The notes below the pieces were generated by a model that saw only the letters and a list, made by a program, of their open reading frames with translations, made no database searches and was not told where the DNA came from. Of a stretch of 64,000 nt of DNA, positions 24,531 to 32,583 are shown piece by piece. Made by a program: the position numbers and the translations under genes. The first letter of the stretch is position 1. Each line of letters begins with the position of its first letter. Origin of the DNA: Alphaproteobacteria bacterium GWF2_58_20 (GTDB lineage Bacteria > Pseudomonadota > Alphaproteobacteria > UBA1247); assembly GCA_001768735.1 (NCBI GenBank), contig MEMB01000002.1:148418-212417 (forward strand), written 5' to 3'.

Positions 24531-26345
24531 TCAGGGCGTAGTGATGGTGAAGGATTGTGTGGCCGTACCGCCCCGGCCATCGGAAACCTCCAGCGTGATG
24601 TCGTAACTGGTGCCGGTTTCGTCTGGAACTATGCCCGAAAGGGTGGCCGTTCCATCGCCTGTGCTGGTGAGTTCTAGCCAGCGGCGCTTGATGGGGACGG
24701 TAATGGTAAGCGGGTCGCCATCCTCATCCGTTGCGGCAATGTCATAGCTGTAAACACCTCCCGGAGTGGCCTCGGTGATGGCGGTGCTGGTGAAGCTGGG
24801 CGGATAGTTTTCAATGATGACAAGCCGGGGACGCTGGCTGACGATGGGATGTTCCCTTGAATAGATCACGAACATGGGGGACGCATTGGCGCATGCGCTG
24901 GTGGTGGACCAGAAGGCGATACCATAGTCTTGCCCGGTTTGCCGCCATCCCCGATAGCTGTTGGTGATGTCATAATCCCGGATTCTGAGGGGGATGTTGA
25001 CGGTGATGTAGTAAGGGCCAAGGATGTAGGGACCATAAGAAGGCGCCGAGGCGCACAAGGTAGCTTCGCTCCAGCTGGAGGTGATGGGGAAAATGTAATG
25101 ATTGGAGGAACAGCCGGAATAGCAGGTACTTCCGGTGGCGGGATGGGTGAAGCGGGCGTAGGTTTTGGAAACTTGTTCCGGCCAGCCGGTGGTGTTCCAG
25201 CGGATGAATCCTCGGGGATAAGCTGCATTGCAAGTTGATCGCAGGCATCCATAAATTTGCGTGCCGGTTGTGGCACATGTATTCATATATTCTCGGCGGC
25301 CATCGTCGCTGGGGAAATAATCGGCCTCCATGGCAAAGGTGGCATCGGCATACTGGCCCTTGGCATCATAGGCGCGCACGCGGACAGACCATGCGCCAAG
25401 GTCTTCCTTGGTGGGGTGGCCGGAAAATGTGCGGGTTTCCGGATTAAAGGAAAGCCATTCGGGAAGGTCGGAACCATCGGCAAGGGTTGCGGCGTAATTG
25501 GTAACGGCACCATTGAAGGTGGTTGCCAGCACCGTATAGCTGTAATCCCGTTCAATTGTAGCGCCTTGCTCAGGTATGGCGCTGGCCAGGGCGGGGGCTG
25601 CGGTGGCGGTATTGATGGTCAGCATGAAACTGGAAGAAACAGACTGTCCAATGCTGTCGGTGGCCGTGATCTTGATGGTCTGGACGCCGATGTCTCCACT
25701 CAGGGGAATGCCGGAAAAGCGGCGGGTTTCCGGAGTGAAAGAAAGCCATTCGGGCAGAATCCCGCCATCATCAAGGGTAGCGGTGTAGGTCAGGGAGTCG
25801 CCAGTGTCACTGAAGGTGGATGAGGGAATGGTGAAATCCCAGGCATAGCTGGCGGTGGCTTGTCGGTCTTCAAGCGGGATGGCTACCGTGGGGGGAGGGT
25901 TGACGGCCTGAGTGGCTGTAATGGTGAAGTTTTGCAGAACAGATTGGGAATCTTCATCTGTGGTTTTAAGTGTGACAGGGTAGGCACCGGCAGTGGTGGG
26001 AGTACCGGAAAGTGTGCTGGTGCGGTTTCCGTTGTCGGTGAAGGAGAGCCAGGCGGGAAGTGTGATGGCGGAGATGGAGAGGGTTTCTTCCGGGAAGGGG
26101 CTTCCTGCGGTGGCGGTATAGCTGTAGGTGGTGCCCACGGCGATATTGGTGAGAGGCGTGCTGGTGAAGGACAGGTTGCTGGAATAGGAGGGATCGGATG
26201 GTGTTTCTGGACTGGATGAAGAAGAGGGAGATGAAGTTTCTCGGATTCGCTTGCGCATAAGATAACGGTGTTCTGTTGCTGCGGCTTCATGGCCAGCAAG
26301 GATCGAGAGCAGGATGACGGGCAGGAGGAGCTGTTTGAGTGACAT
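24531..26345 (-). CDS. Secreted protein with putative-Ig (cadherin-like) repeats and a cysteine-rich insert
   Basis: A 604-residue protein with a signal peptide (SLKQLLLPVILLSILAGHEAAA) and a Ser/Pro-rich linker. At least three putative-Ig modules follow, each with the WLSF...FSG.P...G core (LPAWLSFTDNG; LPEWLSFTPETRRFSGIP; LPEWLSFNPETRTFSGHP). A region of about 180 residues then carries seven or more cysteines (CATTGTQIYGCLRSTC, CYSGC) and aromatic residues, and a last Ig-like module ends in GGTATQSFTITTP. Such repeats are typical of surface or adhesive proteins. The start at 26345 has GAGG six bases upstream; ATG 26357 lacks one. A remnant of the same 3' end lies at 26708. Confidence 0.8.
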   Translation of the reverse strand: MSLKQLLLPVILLSILAGHEAAATEHRYLMRKRIRETSSPSSSSSPETPSDPSYSSNLSFTSTPLTNIAVGTTYSYTATAGSPFPEETLSISAITLPAWLSFTDNGNRTSTLSGTPTTAGAYPVTLKTTDEDSQSVLQNFTITATQAVNPPPTVAIPLEDRQATASYAWDFTIPSSTFSDTGDSLTYTATLDDGGILPEWLSFTPETRRFSGIPLSGDIGVQTIKITATDSIGQSVSSSFMLTINTATAAPALASAIPEQGATIERDYSYTVLATTFNGAVTNYAATLADGSDLPEWLSFNPETRTFSGHPTKEDLGAWSVRVRAYDAKGQYADATFAMEADYFPSDDGRREYMNTCATTGTQIYGCLRSTCNAAYPRGFIRWNTTGWPEQVSKTYARFTHPATGSTCYSGCSSNHYIFPITSSWSEATLCASAPSYGPYILGPYYITVNIPLRIRDYDITNSYRGWRQTGQDYGIAFWSTTSACANASPMFVIYSREHPIVSQRPRLVIIENYPPSFTSTAITEATPGGVYSYDIAATDEDGDPLTITVPIKRRWLELTSTGDGTATLSGIVPDETGTSYDITLEVSDGRGGTATQSFTITTP

Positions 26346-26688
26346 GGTGGGCCTCATTCTGAAAAAGGAATTTTATGATCGATAATGGAAACTCACTCTT
26401 TTTTTTGGCTACAGTCAATGTTTTTTTGTGAAATTAAATTCATAAAGATTGCGCCATGCGGCATGGTGCAAGTTCCTTGAAAGACACACGGGGGGGGGAA
26501 TTGATGTCGGAATGCCGAGAGAGCTTTTTCTATAGGCTTTTGGAATGTAATTAATAAAAATAATTAATGAATTCGGTGGTTGCAAGAAAAATTCTCTGTT
26601 GATCTGCCCTGCGCATCGGCCCTTGGACGATGCCCGCATCTCCCGTGCGGGCAGGTGTCTTTCGGCTGTCTCGTTCCAAGATCAACAG
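26346..26688. other. AT-rich intergenic region without a supported gene
   Basis: This holds the upstream region of the putative-Ig gene. Visible features are a G9 run at 26490-26498, an AT-rich stretch near 26550-26575 with AATTAATAAAAATAATTAAT, and an 8-base-pair hairpin TGCCCGCA / TGCGGGCA near 26634-26656 with no T-tract. No frame with a convincing start and family match is seen. Together with the neighbouring remnant and repeat it looks like a rearrangement scar. Confidence 0.6.
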
Positions 26689-26717
26689 GAATTGTTCAAT
26701 CTAAACGTTAAAGGCTC
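26689..26717 (-). repeat. Palindromic intergenic repeat, half copy
   Basis: Bases 26689-26712 are an exact reverse complement of the core at 16645-16668. The match to the arm consensus continues into AGGCTCT. The second arm is not recognisable. It overlaps the 3' end of a gene remnant, whose TAA stop it supplies. Confidence 0.8.
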
Positions 26718-26765
26718 TCGGGCGTGGTGATGGTGAAGGATTGTGTGGCCGTACCGCCTCGCCCC
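26708..26765 (-). pseudogene. Remnant of the 3' end of a putative-Ig gene
   Basis: On the minus strand this segment encodes RGGTATQSFTITTP followed by ESL and stop. That is the same C-terminus as the intact secreted putative-Ig protein 2.2 kb away, where the stop follows TTP directly. The DNA match covers about 45 bases with only a few differences, then ends abruptly upstream. No start or remaining domain is present, so it is a duplicated or left-over fragment of a related gene. Confidence 0.75.
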
Positions 26766-26808
26766 GGTTTTCGTCAGGGCTTCGGATGAGATACCTTTCA
26801 GGCCCGTT

Positions 26809-27531
26809 TCAGGTCGTCTCGATGTAAGGTGCAAGCATCTTTGGTAAATCGGCCCAGTCGTGGAACGCTGCAACGCATCCCATGCCGATGAGTTTTCCCG
26901 CCATTTTTTTCGGATTGTCGGCAAAACCGGTGAAAGCGAATGTGCGGATGCCAGCGGTAACGGATGCTCCCACGCCGGTTGCGCTGTCCTCAATGGCAAA
27001 GCATTGTTCAGCTTTTAGGCCGATCTGCTCCATGGCGTGCAGGTAAACATCGGGTTTTGGTTTCTGGGTTGGTCCCGATTCGAAGAAGTTGTGGCCGAAA
27101 ACCCGTGCCAGTTCCATTCCGCGTCCGCCTGCGGCATAACGCATGGTTGCCAGCCCGCGCTGGATGGGGTTGTTGGACACGAAGGCAAATCCGAATCCCT
27201 TTTTTTCCAAATTGGCAAAGGCTTCCAGGATATGCGGCGCCATGGGAATGCCTCCAGGAACATTCTTCAAGTATTGCATCATGCGCCATTCCCGATCCTC
27301 GAAAAGGGTGGGATAATCGACCTTGATGCCGAAATGGCGGGACATGTTTTCGCACAGGTTTTCCCGTGCTTGGCCGTGGAAATGTTCCTGGAATTCCGCA
27401 AGCGTGAATGGGTGTTCGATTTCTTTTCCGTAAAGCTGGTTGAATCGTTCAACCAAGGTGGAAACGGAAAACGGCTCCGTTTCCATCATGGTGTTATCGA
27501 AATCCACCAAGAGCCAGTATTTTTTTGTCAT
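26809..27531 (-). CDS. HAD-family hydrolase, phosphoglycolate-phosphatase-like
   Basis: A haloacid-dehalogenase-type phosphatase, 240 residues. Motif I is LLVDFDNTMMETEP (nucleophile Asp and general acid Asp), motif II is the Ser in FAFVSNN, and motifs III/IV are KPKPDVYLHAM and CFAIEDSATGVGAS. A helical cap lies between residues 20 and 90. Substrate unknown; small sugar phosphates are typical. The ATG at 27531 is preferred because it starts just before motif I; another in-frame ATG at 27573 would add 14 residues. It is separated from der by a repeat fragment. Confidence 0.85.
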   Translation of the reverse strand: MTKKYWLLVDFDNTMMETEPFSVSTLVERFNQLYGKEIEHPFTLAEFQEHFHGQARENLCENMSRHFGIKVDYPTLFEDREWRMMQYLKNVPGGIPMAPHILEAFANLEKKGFGFAFVSNNPIQRGLATMRYAAGGRGMELARVFGHNFFESGPTQKPKPDVYLHAMEQIGLKAEQCFAIEDSATGVGASVTAGIRTFAFTGFADNPKKMAGKLIGMGCVAAFHDWADLPKMLAPYIETT

Positions 27532-27586
27532 CTTGCCGACGCGTTCATATGGAAGGTGGAAAAATCTGGACATGAAGACATCCAGA

Positions 27587-27606
27587 AAACGTTAAATGCT
27601 CTAAAT
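27587..27606. repeat. Palindromic intergenic repeat, short arm copy
   Basis: AAACGTTAAATGCTCTAAAT matches one arm of the 16636 element (complement TTTAGAGCATTTAACGTTT against TTTAGATCATTTAACGTTT, one mismatch). The last base overlaps the der stop. A separate small hairpin, TCTGGA / TCCAGA, lies just next to it at 27565-27586. Confidence 0.6.
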
Positions 27607-29003
27607 CAGCCCTTTGCCTTTTTGGTCCTTGTCTCGGATCTGGTCAGTTTTTTGGGACGCTTGGTTTTGTCGTCGTAGGGGTTCTTGCCTTTCCGGGCCA
27701 GAAGCCGCATGGGAACGCCATGCATGCCGAAGGTTTCGCGCATGCCATTGGCAAGGTAGCGCAGGTAGCTTTCCGGAATTTCGGTGGCTTTGGCCAGAAA
27801 CAGGGCAAATGTTGGCGGGCGTGCCTTGACCTGTGTCATGTAGCGGATATTGATGGTGCGTCCATCGGCGGCCAGCGGGGGCGGATGGGCGGCGGTTGCA
27901 TCCTCCAGCCAGCGGTTGAGGTGCGAGGTGCTGATGCGCAGGTTCCATGTTTCGTAGGCCTTCAGGGCGGCATCCAGCATCTGCCCCAGTTTTTCCCCGC
28001 GCAGGGCGGAAATACAGATCGTTGGAACGCCCTTGGCCTGGGCAAGGGATTCCTCAATGCGCTCGCGCAGGTTCTTGAGGGTTTCTGCGTGGTTTTCCAC
28101 AAGATCCCACTTGTTGACGGCAATAACGAGCGCGCGGCCTTCCTCAATCACATGGCGGGCAATGGAGAGATCCTGCTTTTCCAGGTTGGCGGTGGCATCC
28201 AGCACGAGAACCACCACATCGGCATATCTTATGGCTCTTATGGTGTCGGATGCGGCCAGCTTTTCAAGCTTTTCGTCAATCTTGCCTTTTTTGCGCAGTC
28301 CGGCGGTGTCTGAAATCTGGAACAGGCGTCCCCGGTGCCGCCACTTGACGGCGATGGAATCGCGGGTCATGCCGGGTTCCGGACCGGTGAGCATGCGCTC
28401 CTCGCCAATCAGGGCGTTGAGCAGGGTGGATTTTCCAACATTTGGACGGCCAGCAATGGCAAGGTTGATGCAATCTTCGCGTTCGCCGGCATTTTCCGCC
28501 TTTTCAACGGCAAGAGCATAAGGACGAAGGGATTCAGCCAGATCGGACATGCCAAGGCCATGGCTGGCGGAAAAGGCCACCGGTTCGCCAAGGCCCAGTT
28601 CATAAGCCTCGAACATGCCCGCTTCGCCAGCCTTGCTGTCGCATTTGTTGGCAATGATGATGACGGGTTTTTCCTGCTTGCGCAGCCAGAGGGCAAAATG
28701 GCGGTCATCCGGGGTAACGCCTGCCCGGGCATCAAGCATGAACAGGAGAACATCCGCTTGGCGCATGGCCATTTCGGTCTGTTGGCGCATGCGGGCTTCC
28801 AGAGAAGTTCCTGTGATATTTTCGAGTCCGGCAGTATCAATGATTTCAAAGTGCATTTCCGCAAGTCGCGCATCGGCGCTGCGCCAGTCGCGGGTAACGC
28901 CTGGCGTGTCATCCACCAGGGCCAGCTGGCGTCCGGCCAGACGGTTGAAGAGGGTGGACTTGCCCGCATTGGGCCGTCCAATGATGGCAACTTTCAGCGC
29001 CAT
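27606..29003 (-). CDS. der: Ribosome biogenesis GTPase Der (EngA)
   Basis: A 465-residue protein with two GTPase domains and a KH-like domain, needed for 50S assembly. Domain 1 has GRPNAGKSTLFNRL, DTPGVTRDW and NKCD. Domain 2 has GRPNVGKSTLLNAL, DTAGLRKKGKI and NKWD. The KH-like domain follows and the tail is basic (RPKKLTRSETRTKKAKG). Length and order are normal. The gene overlaps the end of the upstream bamB by 10 bases, the arrangement found in many proteobacteria. Confidence 0.97.
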   Translation of the reverse strand: MALKVAIIGRPNAGKSTLFNRLAGRQLALVDDTPGVTRDWRSADARLAEMHFEIIDTAGLENITGTSLEARMRQQTEMAMRQADVLLFMLDARAGVTPDDRHFALWLRKQEKPVIIIANKCDSKAGEAGMFEAYELGLGEPVAFSASHGLGMSDLAESLRPYALAVEKAENAGEREDCINLAIAGRPNVGKSTLLNALIGEERMLTGPEPGMTRDSIAVKWRHRGRLFQISDTAGLRKKGKIDEKLEKLAASDTIRAIRYADVVVLVLDATANLEKQDLSIARHVIEEGRALVIAVNKWDLVENHAETLKNLRERIEESLAQAKGVPTICISALRGEKLGQMLDAALKAYETWNLRISTSHLNRWLEDATAAHPPPLAADGRTINIRYMTQVKARPPTFALFLAKATEIPESYLRYLANGMRETFGMHGVPMRLLARKGKNPYDDKTKRPKKLTRSETRTKKAKG

Positions 29004-30322
29004 GAGGAAAGATCTCCGTCGCGGTGGAGGAGATATAGGGTTCCGCCAGCCGCGACCGGGGGAACCGCAAGGGGGGAAGAGAGCTTGTGACGCCGAAGGA
29101 TGTCGCCCGTCATGGGGGAAATCTCAAGGAGCTGTTCATCGCTGCTGGCAACAAAAAGCCTTCCGCCAGCAAGTGTTGGGCCAAGCCAGAAAATGGGATC
29201 CACAGGATCTTCCATGTCCTCGAAACTGTCCAGCTGGATGGACCAGCGGACACGGCCAGAGGCGCGGTCAAGGCTGGATAATATCTGTCCGGAGGTCAGA
29301 AAAAAAACATGGTCTCCCGCAGCCACAGGTGTTTGCATGCCGCCAATTTCACGCTGCCAGATGCGTGCGCCGCTCCGGTCGTCGAAAGCGATGATGCGGC
29401 CGGCATTGCTGACGGCAATGGCCAGGCCGCGATCCAGGACAGGCAAGCCCCGGATGTCGGCCATCATGCCAGCACCGCCGGTCTGTTTGCCGGAGGCAAG
29501 GTTGTCCGACCACAGGACACGGCCGTTTTCCACCCGCAAGGCATAGATTTCGCCTGAAGAATAGGCGGCCAGAACAAGGTCTGGGCCTATGGCAGGGGTT
29601 GAGCCACCAAGCAGGGTGGCGGTTTCGCTGATGCCGGCATGCTTCCAGAGAACCTGGCCATCTGTGGTGGAGAGACAGAAAAGTTCATTGGCCAGGGAAA
29701 TGATGAAAACCCGTCCATTGGAAGCGACAGGGGCAGCTCGCAGAGGGGCGGGCGCCATGAATTTCCATATCAGGCCGCCATTGGCGGGATCAAGGGCCAT
29801 GAGGCCGCGATACCCCGCTGTTGCAAACAGCCGGCCATCATCGAAGGCCAATCCACCGCCGAGGGTTTCCTGGGCCTCTTCCGGAGGCGTGATCCGCACT
29901 TGCCAGTTCAGGTGACCACTGGAGGCATCAAGGGAAGAAATTTTTCCGGAGGCGTCAAGCGTGAAAACGCTGCCGTTTGCGATAATGGGTTCAGCCGAAA
30001 GGCGGCGGATTTTGCTGTCGCCTTTACCTATGTTTTCCGAGAAGGTTTTTTGGATGATGGCAGGAAGGGAAGGGTGGTCTGGGTTGTGGTCGGCGCTGCC
30101 ACGTGGCTGGGGCCAATTTGCGATGTCCTGTTCCGGCGGCAGGAGGGCGGAACGGGAGGCAAGGGCAAAATCGGGGACAAGCTGATCTCCGCCGTCAAGA
30201 ATGGATGTGCGTTCTCCTGGCAGTGTGGCGCTCTCTTCTTCGCCTATCCACGAACTACATGCGGTCAGCGCAAGAACCGCAAGCAGGATGAAAATGTGCC
30301 TGTGCATCCGGGATGCCATCAT
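28994..30322 (-). CDS. bamB: Outer membrane assembly lipoprotein BamB-like (PQQ beta-propeller)
   Basis: A 442-residue lipoprotein with lipobox LALTACSS near residue 20, followed by a beta-propeller built of PQQ-type repeats (ISSLDASSGHLNWQVRI, LMALDPANGGLIWKF, LFCLSTTDGQVLWKH, IYALRVENGRVLWSD, IIAFDDRSGARIWQR, LSSLDRASGRVRWSI, LLEISPMTGDILRRH). BamB is the accessory scaffold of the outer-membrane protein insertion machine. The start at 30322 overlaps the upstream stop by four bases; ATG 30319 and 30307 are also possible. The position between a YfgM-like gene and der supports the assignment. Confidence 0.9.
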   Translation of the reverse strand: MMASRMHRHIFILLAVLALTACSSWIGEEESATLPGERTSILDGGDQLVPDFALASRSALLPPEQDIANWPQPRGSADHNPDHPSLPAIIQKTFSENIGKGDSKIRRLSAEPIIANGSVFTLDASGKISSLDASSGHLNWQVRITPPEEAQETLGGGLAFDDGRLFATAGYRGLMALDPANGGLIWKFMAPAPLRAAPVASNGRVFIISLANELFCLSTTDGQVLWKHAGISETATLLGGSTPAIGPDLVLAAYSSGEIYALRVENGRVLWSDNLASGKQTGGAGMMADIRGLPVLDRGLAIAVSNAGRIIAFDDRSGARIWQREIGGMQTPVAAGDHVFFLTSGQILSSLDRASGRVRWSIQLDSFEDMEDPVDPIFWLGPTLAGGRLFVASSDEQLLEISPMTGDILRRHKLSSPLAVPPVAAGGTLYLLHRDGDLSSWR

Positions 30323-30993
30323 TCCATGTTCTTGATGAGGGCTTCATCCCGGCCACGCAGAAGGGCAGAGGCGTCAGCATCATCAATGTTGGCTTCAAGG
30401 AGGGCGCGCGCAGCCACCTTGTCTCCCTTGCGAAGGTGGATGGTGGCCGCCAGTTCACGGGCGAGGCTGCGCCATGGGCTTTCCGTATCGGTCAGCGGGG
30501 CGATTCGGGCCAGCAGGGAATCGGCATCGCCCATATCTGCTTGTGCCTGAATGGAGAGGAACAGGGCAAGGTTTCTGTAAGCCTGGGGTAGGGGGCTTGC
30601 AGCCATGCGGTCATAAATGGCAACGGCAGCTTCCTGATCTCCCTGGCGCACCTTGAGGGCGGCCAGCTGGATGTTGGTAAGGGCTGCCTGGATTTCCGGG
30701 GTGTTCTTGGCAAGAGCCGCAAGAGCGTCAATGGCCTTTTGCGTGTCATCGGCTTGAGCGGTATCAAGAGCCGCAATGAAGGCGGCCGTATTTTCCGCAT
30801 TGCGAGTCTGTATCCAGCTTTTCCAGGTGACAAAGGCGCCTGTCCCGATAACGATGGCCACGGCTGCGGCAATGAAATGGTTGCCATATTTTTCCCAGAT
30901 TTTGTTGAGGCGTTCGCGCTGGATATCCTCTTCAATCTCGTCGATGATGTTCTGGACTTTTGGATCTTCGCTGACGCGTTCCTTGGCGCTCAT
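30319..30993 (-). CDS. YfgM-like TPR membrane protein
   Basis: A 224-residue protein with a cytoplasmic N-terminus of about 40 residues (DEIEEDIQRERLNKIWEKYG), one membrane helix (FIAAAVAIVIGTGAFVTW) and a periplasmic helical region with TPR-like repeats. In E. coli, YfgM binds the Sec translocon and periplasmic chaperones and is encoded directly before bamB, as here. It is the first gene of the group reading towards der; 130 bases separate it from the divergent FliL-like gene, leaving room for both promoters. Confidence 0.85.
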   Translation of the reverse strand: MSAKERVSEDPKVQNIIDEIEEDIQRERLNKIWEKYGNHFIAAAVAIVIGTGAFVTWKSWIQTRNAENTAAFIAALDTAQADDTQKAIDALAALAKNTPEIQAALTNIQLAALKVRQGDQEAAVAIYDRMAASPLPQAYRNLALFLSIQAQADMGDADSLLARIAPLTDTESPWRSLARELAATIHLRKGDKVAARALLEANIDDADASALLRGRDEALIKNME

Positions 30994-31125
30994 GGGGTGC
31001 CTTTCCGATCATGAATGGAGGGACATGCGCAGGGATTAGCAGACCGGCAGCCCATGGTCAAGAGATCCGTGCAAAAGCGCGAAATCGTTTACCTTTTATA
31101 CACCATGTTTTGTGATTATAGGGAT

Positions 31126-31608
31126 ATGGGAAAACGGGTCGTCATTTTTGGGGTTTCAGGGCTGATGGTTGCGACTTCCTGCGGCTTTTTCGCATTCCGG
31201 TTGTTGACCGCCCAGGCAGAAGCTTCCATTGAAACGAAGGTGCCTGCGGCTGTGGATGTCAGCCAGAAGTTGCCGCCACCTGTTTACGAGGTTGGCGATT
31301 TTGTGGAGGTTGGCCCCATTTTCCTTCCGGTTCTTGGCAAGCGCGGTATCGAACAGAACATTTCCGTGACGGTGGTCATTGAAGTGGATGGCAAGGAAAC
31401 GGCCGATGAGGTCGAGAAGGTGAAGCCGCGCCTGGCGGATGCCTTCATTCAGGACCTTTATGGGGCCCTGCGCTCCCCAGGCACGGGACGGGAACTTCTG
31501 GATGTGTCGGCCATCAAGGGCCGAATCGAGAAAAAGGCGCAAGAGATTCTTGGGGATGAGGTTGTGAAGGATGTCCTCCTCAAGAATGTGACCCAGGTTC
31601 CGATGTGA
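31126..31608 (+). CDS. FliL-like single-span membrane protein
   Basis: A protein of about 160 residues with one N-terminal membrane helix (VVIFGVSGLMVATSCGFFAF) and a periplasmic domain beginning VYEVGDFVEVGPIFLPVL and continuing ISVTVVIEVDG. This layout, with a beta-strand pair and a helix-rich C-terminus (DVVKDVLLKNV), resembles FliL, the stator-associated flagellar protein. No flagellar gene is nearby, so the name remains tentative. The start is unsure: ATG 31126 is close to AGGG (two bases), ATG 31105 lacks a ribosome site. Confidence 0.55.
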   Translation: MGKRVVIFGVSGLMVATSCGFFAFRLLTAQAEASIETKVPAAVDVSQKLPPPVYEVGDFVEVGPIFLPVLGKRGIEQNISVTVVIEVDGKETADEVEKVKPRLADAFIQDLYGALRSPGTGRELLDVSAIKGRIEKKAQEILGDEVVKDVLLKNVTQVPM

Positions 31609-31635
31609 TTTTTTACCCGGATTTACAAGATGGAG

Positions 31636-31664
31636 TTGACAAGGAAAGGGCGCGCCTGTAATCA
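31636..31664 (+). promoter_or_regulatory. Predicted promoter of tRNA-Ser
   Basis: TTGACA at 31636-31641 is followed after 17 bases by TAATCA at 31659-31664. The tRNA starts about 50 bases downstream. A perfect -35 and fair -10 support it. Confidence 0.55.
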
Positions 31665-31716
31665 GTAATGCGCCCGTGAAAGCGGTGCTTTTGTTTCCGC
31701 CATATGGAAGCAATGC

Positions 31717-31810
31717 GGAGGGATGGCCGAGTGGCTGAAGGCGACGGTTTGCTAAACCGTTATACGGGCTTCAACCTGTATCGGGGGTTCGAATCCCCCT
31801 CCCTCCGCCA
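31717..31810 (+). tRNA. tRNA-Ser (GCU anticodon)
   Basis: A complete type II tRNA with long variable arm. The acceptor stem GGAGGGA pairs with TCCCTCC, the discriminator is G, and CCA is encoded at 31808-31810. The anticodon stem-loop ACGGTTTGCTAAACCGT gives anticodon GCT, and the T arm reads GGGGGTTCGAATCCCCC. Confidence 0.97.
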
Positions 31811-32195
31811 GTTATCCTTGTAATATATTGATTTTATTGGTATTATTCATAGGGTTGTTTTTAACCTACAAATAAATCTACAAAGCAACAAACGCTGGGA
31901 ATGCCGGTTCATTCTTAAAATGACCCCATCGATTCCATCAGCTATCCAAAAAAAATCAATGAAGCATTGACCTGCTCCCCAGAATATCCTCCCGTTTGAG
32001 GTAGAGTCTGAACCAAGGAACTCCCATAATGGGAGGGAAGGAGCAGACGATGAGGAAACGGTTTACGGAAGAGCAAATTTAAAGGAGCAGGAAGCTGGGG
32101 TTGTGACGTCCTTCGTCAATCCAGCGGGCAAGCTTGTAACCCTGCTCCCAAGCTGCTAACTTCCAGGCGGTTTTTACATGGACAGGGAGAAAGAG
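31811..32195 (+). mobile_element. Region after tRNA-Ser containing an IS3-family remnant
   Basis: TGACCTGCTCCCC at 31968-31980 resembles the left terminal repeat of IS3-type elements. At 32050 an ATG after GGGAGGGAAGGAGCAG starts MRKRFTEEQI, the typical N-terminus of the IS3-family OrfA transposase, but a TAA follows. The downstream DNA still encodes KEQEAG, as expected a few codons later, so a small internal deletion broke the frame. Nothing resembling the rest of OrfA or OrfB, or a right terminal repeat, follows. A small hairpin (CTCCCATAATGGGAG) precedes the ATG. The 31811-31967 part is AT-rich with no gene. Confidence 0.65.
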
Positions 32196-32507
32196 ATGCC
32201 GGATTTTGGAACCCCCTTTGCCGGGCTGGCTCATGACCGAAAGTTGACGGATGCGGAACTCGTCCGGGCCATTCGTTTCATGCTTTCAGCGGAGTATGAA
32301 GCCATCCAGCTTTACATGCAGCTGGCCGAATCCACGGACAACAAGCTGGCGCAAGCCGTGCTGCAGGACATTGCGGATGAAGAGCGCGTCCATGCCGGAG
32401 AATTCCTGCGTCTGCTTTATGAACTCGATCCCGATGAAAAGGGCTTTTATGCGGAAGGTTTTGAGGAAGTCGAGGAAGAAATCACGAAGATGAAATCCCC
32501 CTCCTGA
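32196..32507 (+). CDS. Ferritin-like (rubrerythrin-type) protein
   Basis: A 103-residue protein with a single pair of metal-ligand helices: LSAEYEAIQLYMQLAEST (ExxxxxY type) and DIADEERVHAGEFLRLLYEL (EExxH). Small proteins with this pattern belong to the rubrerythrin/ferritin-like superfamily and usually dimerise to form a di-iron site for iron or peroxide handling; some are encapsulin cargo. No encapsulin gene is nearby. The ATG at 32196 is preferred because GGGAGAAAGAG lies right before it; an ATG at 32178 would add six residues. The upstream DNA is an IS remnant. Confidence 0.75.
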   Translation: MPDFGTPFAGLAHDRKLTDAELVRAIRFMLSAEYEAIQLYMQLAESTDNKLAQAVLQDIADEERVHAGEFLRLLYELDPDEKGFYAEGFEEVEEEITKMKSPS

Positions 32508-32583
32508 ACGTTTGTTTTCCAGGTTGGGCAGGCAGGGCCGGTTTTGTTCTGCCTGCATCTTTTTTTTGAGAGAGGCATGATGC

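Noticed and set aside
26682..26999. 105-residue minus-strand frame covering the repeat and the remnant
   Set aside because: It runs in another frame across the HAD gene end and includes no known motif; the remnant itself is in a different frame and only about 17 codons long.
32081..32180. Minus-strand frame encoding AAWEQGYKLARWIDEGRHN
   Set aside because: It resembles RMF-like or phage tails only loosely, has no start in a sensible position and lies inside the IS remnant region.
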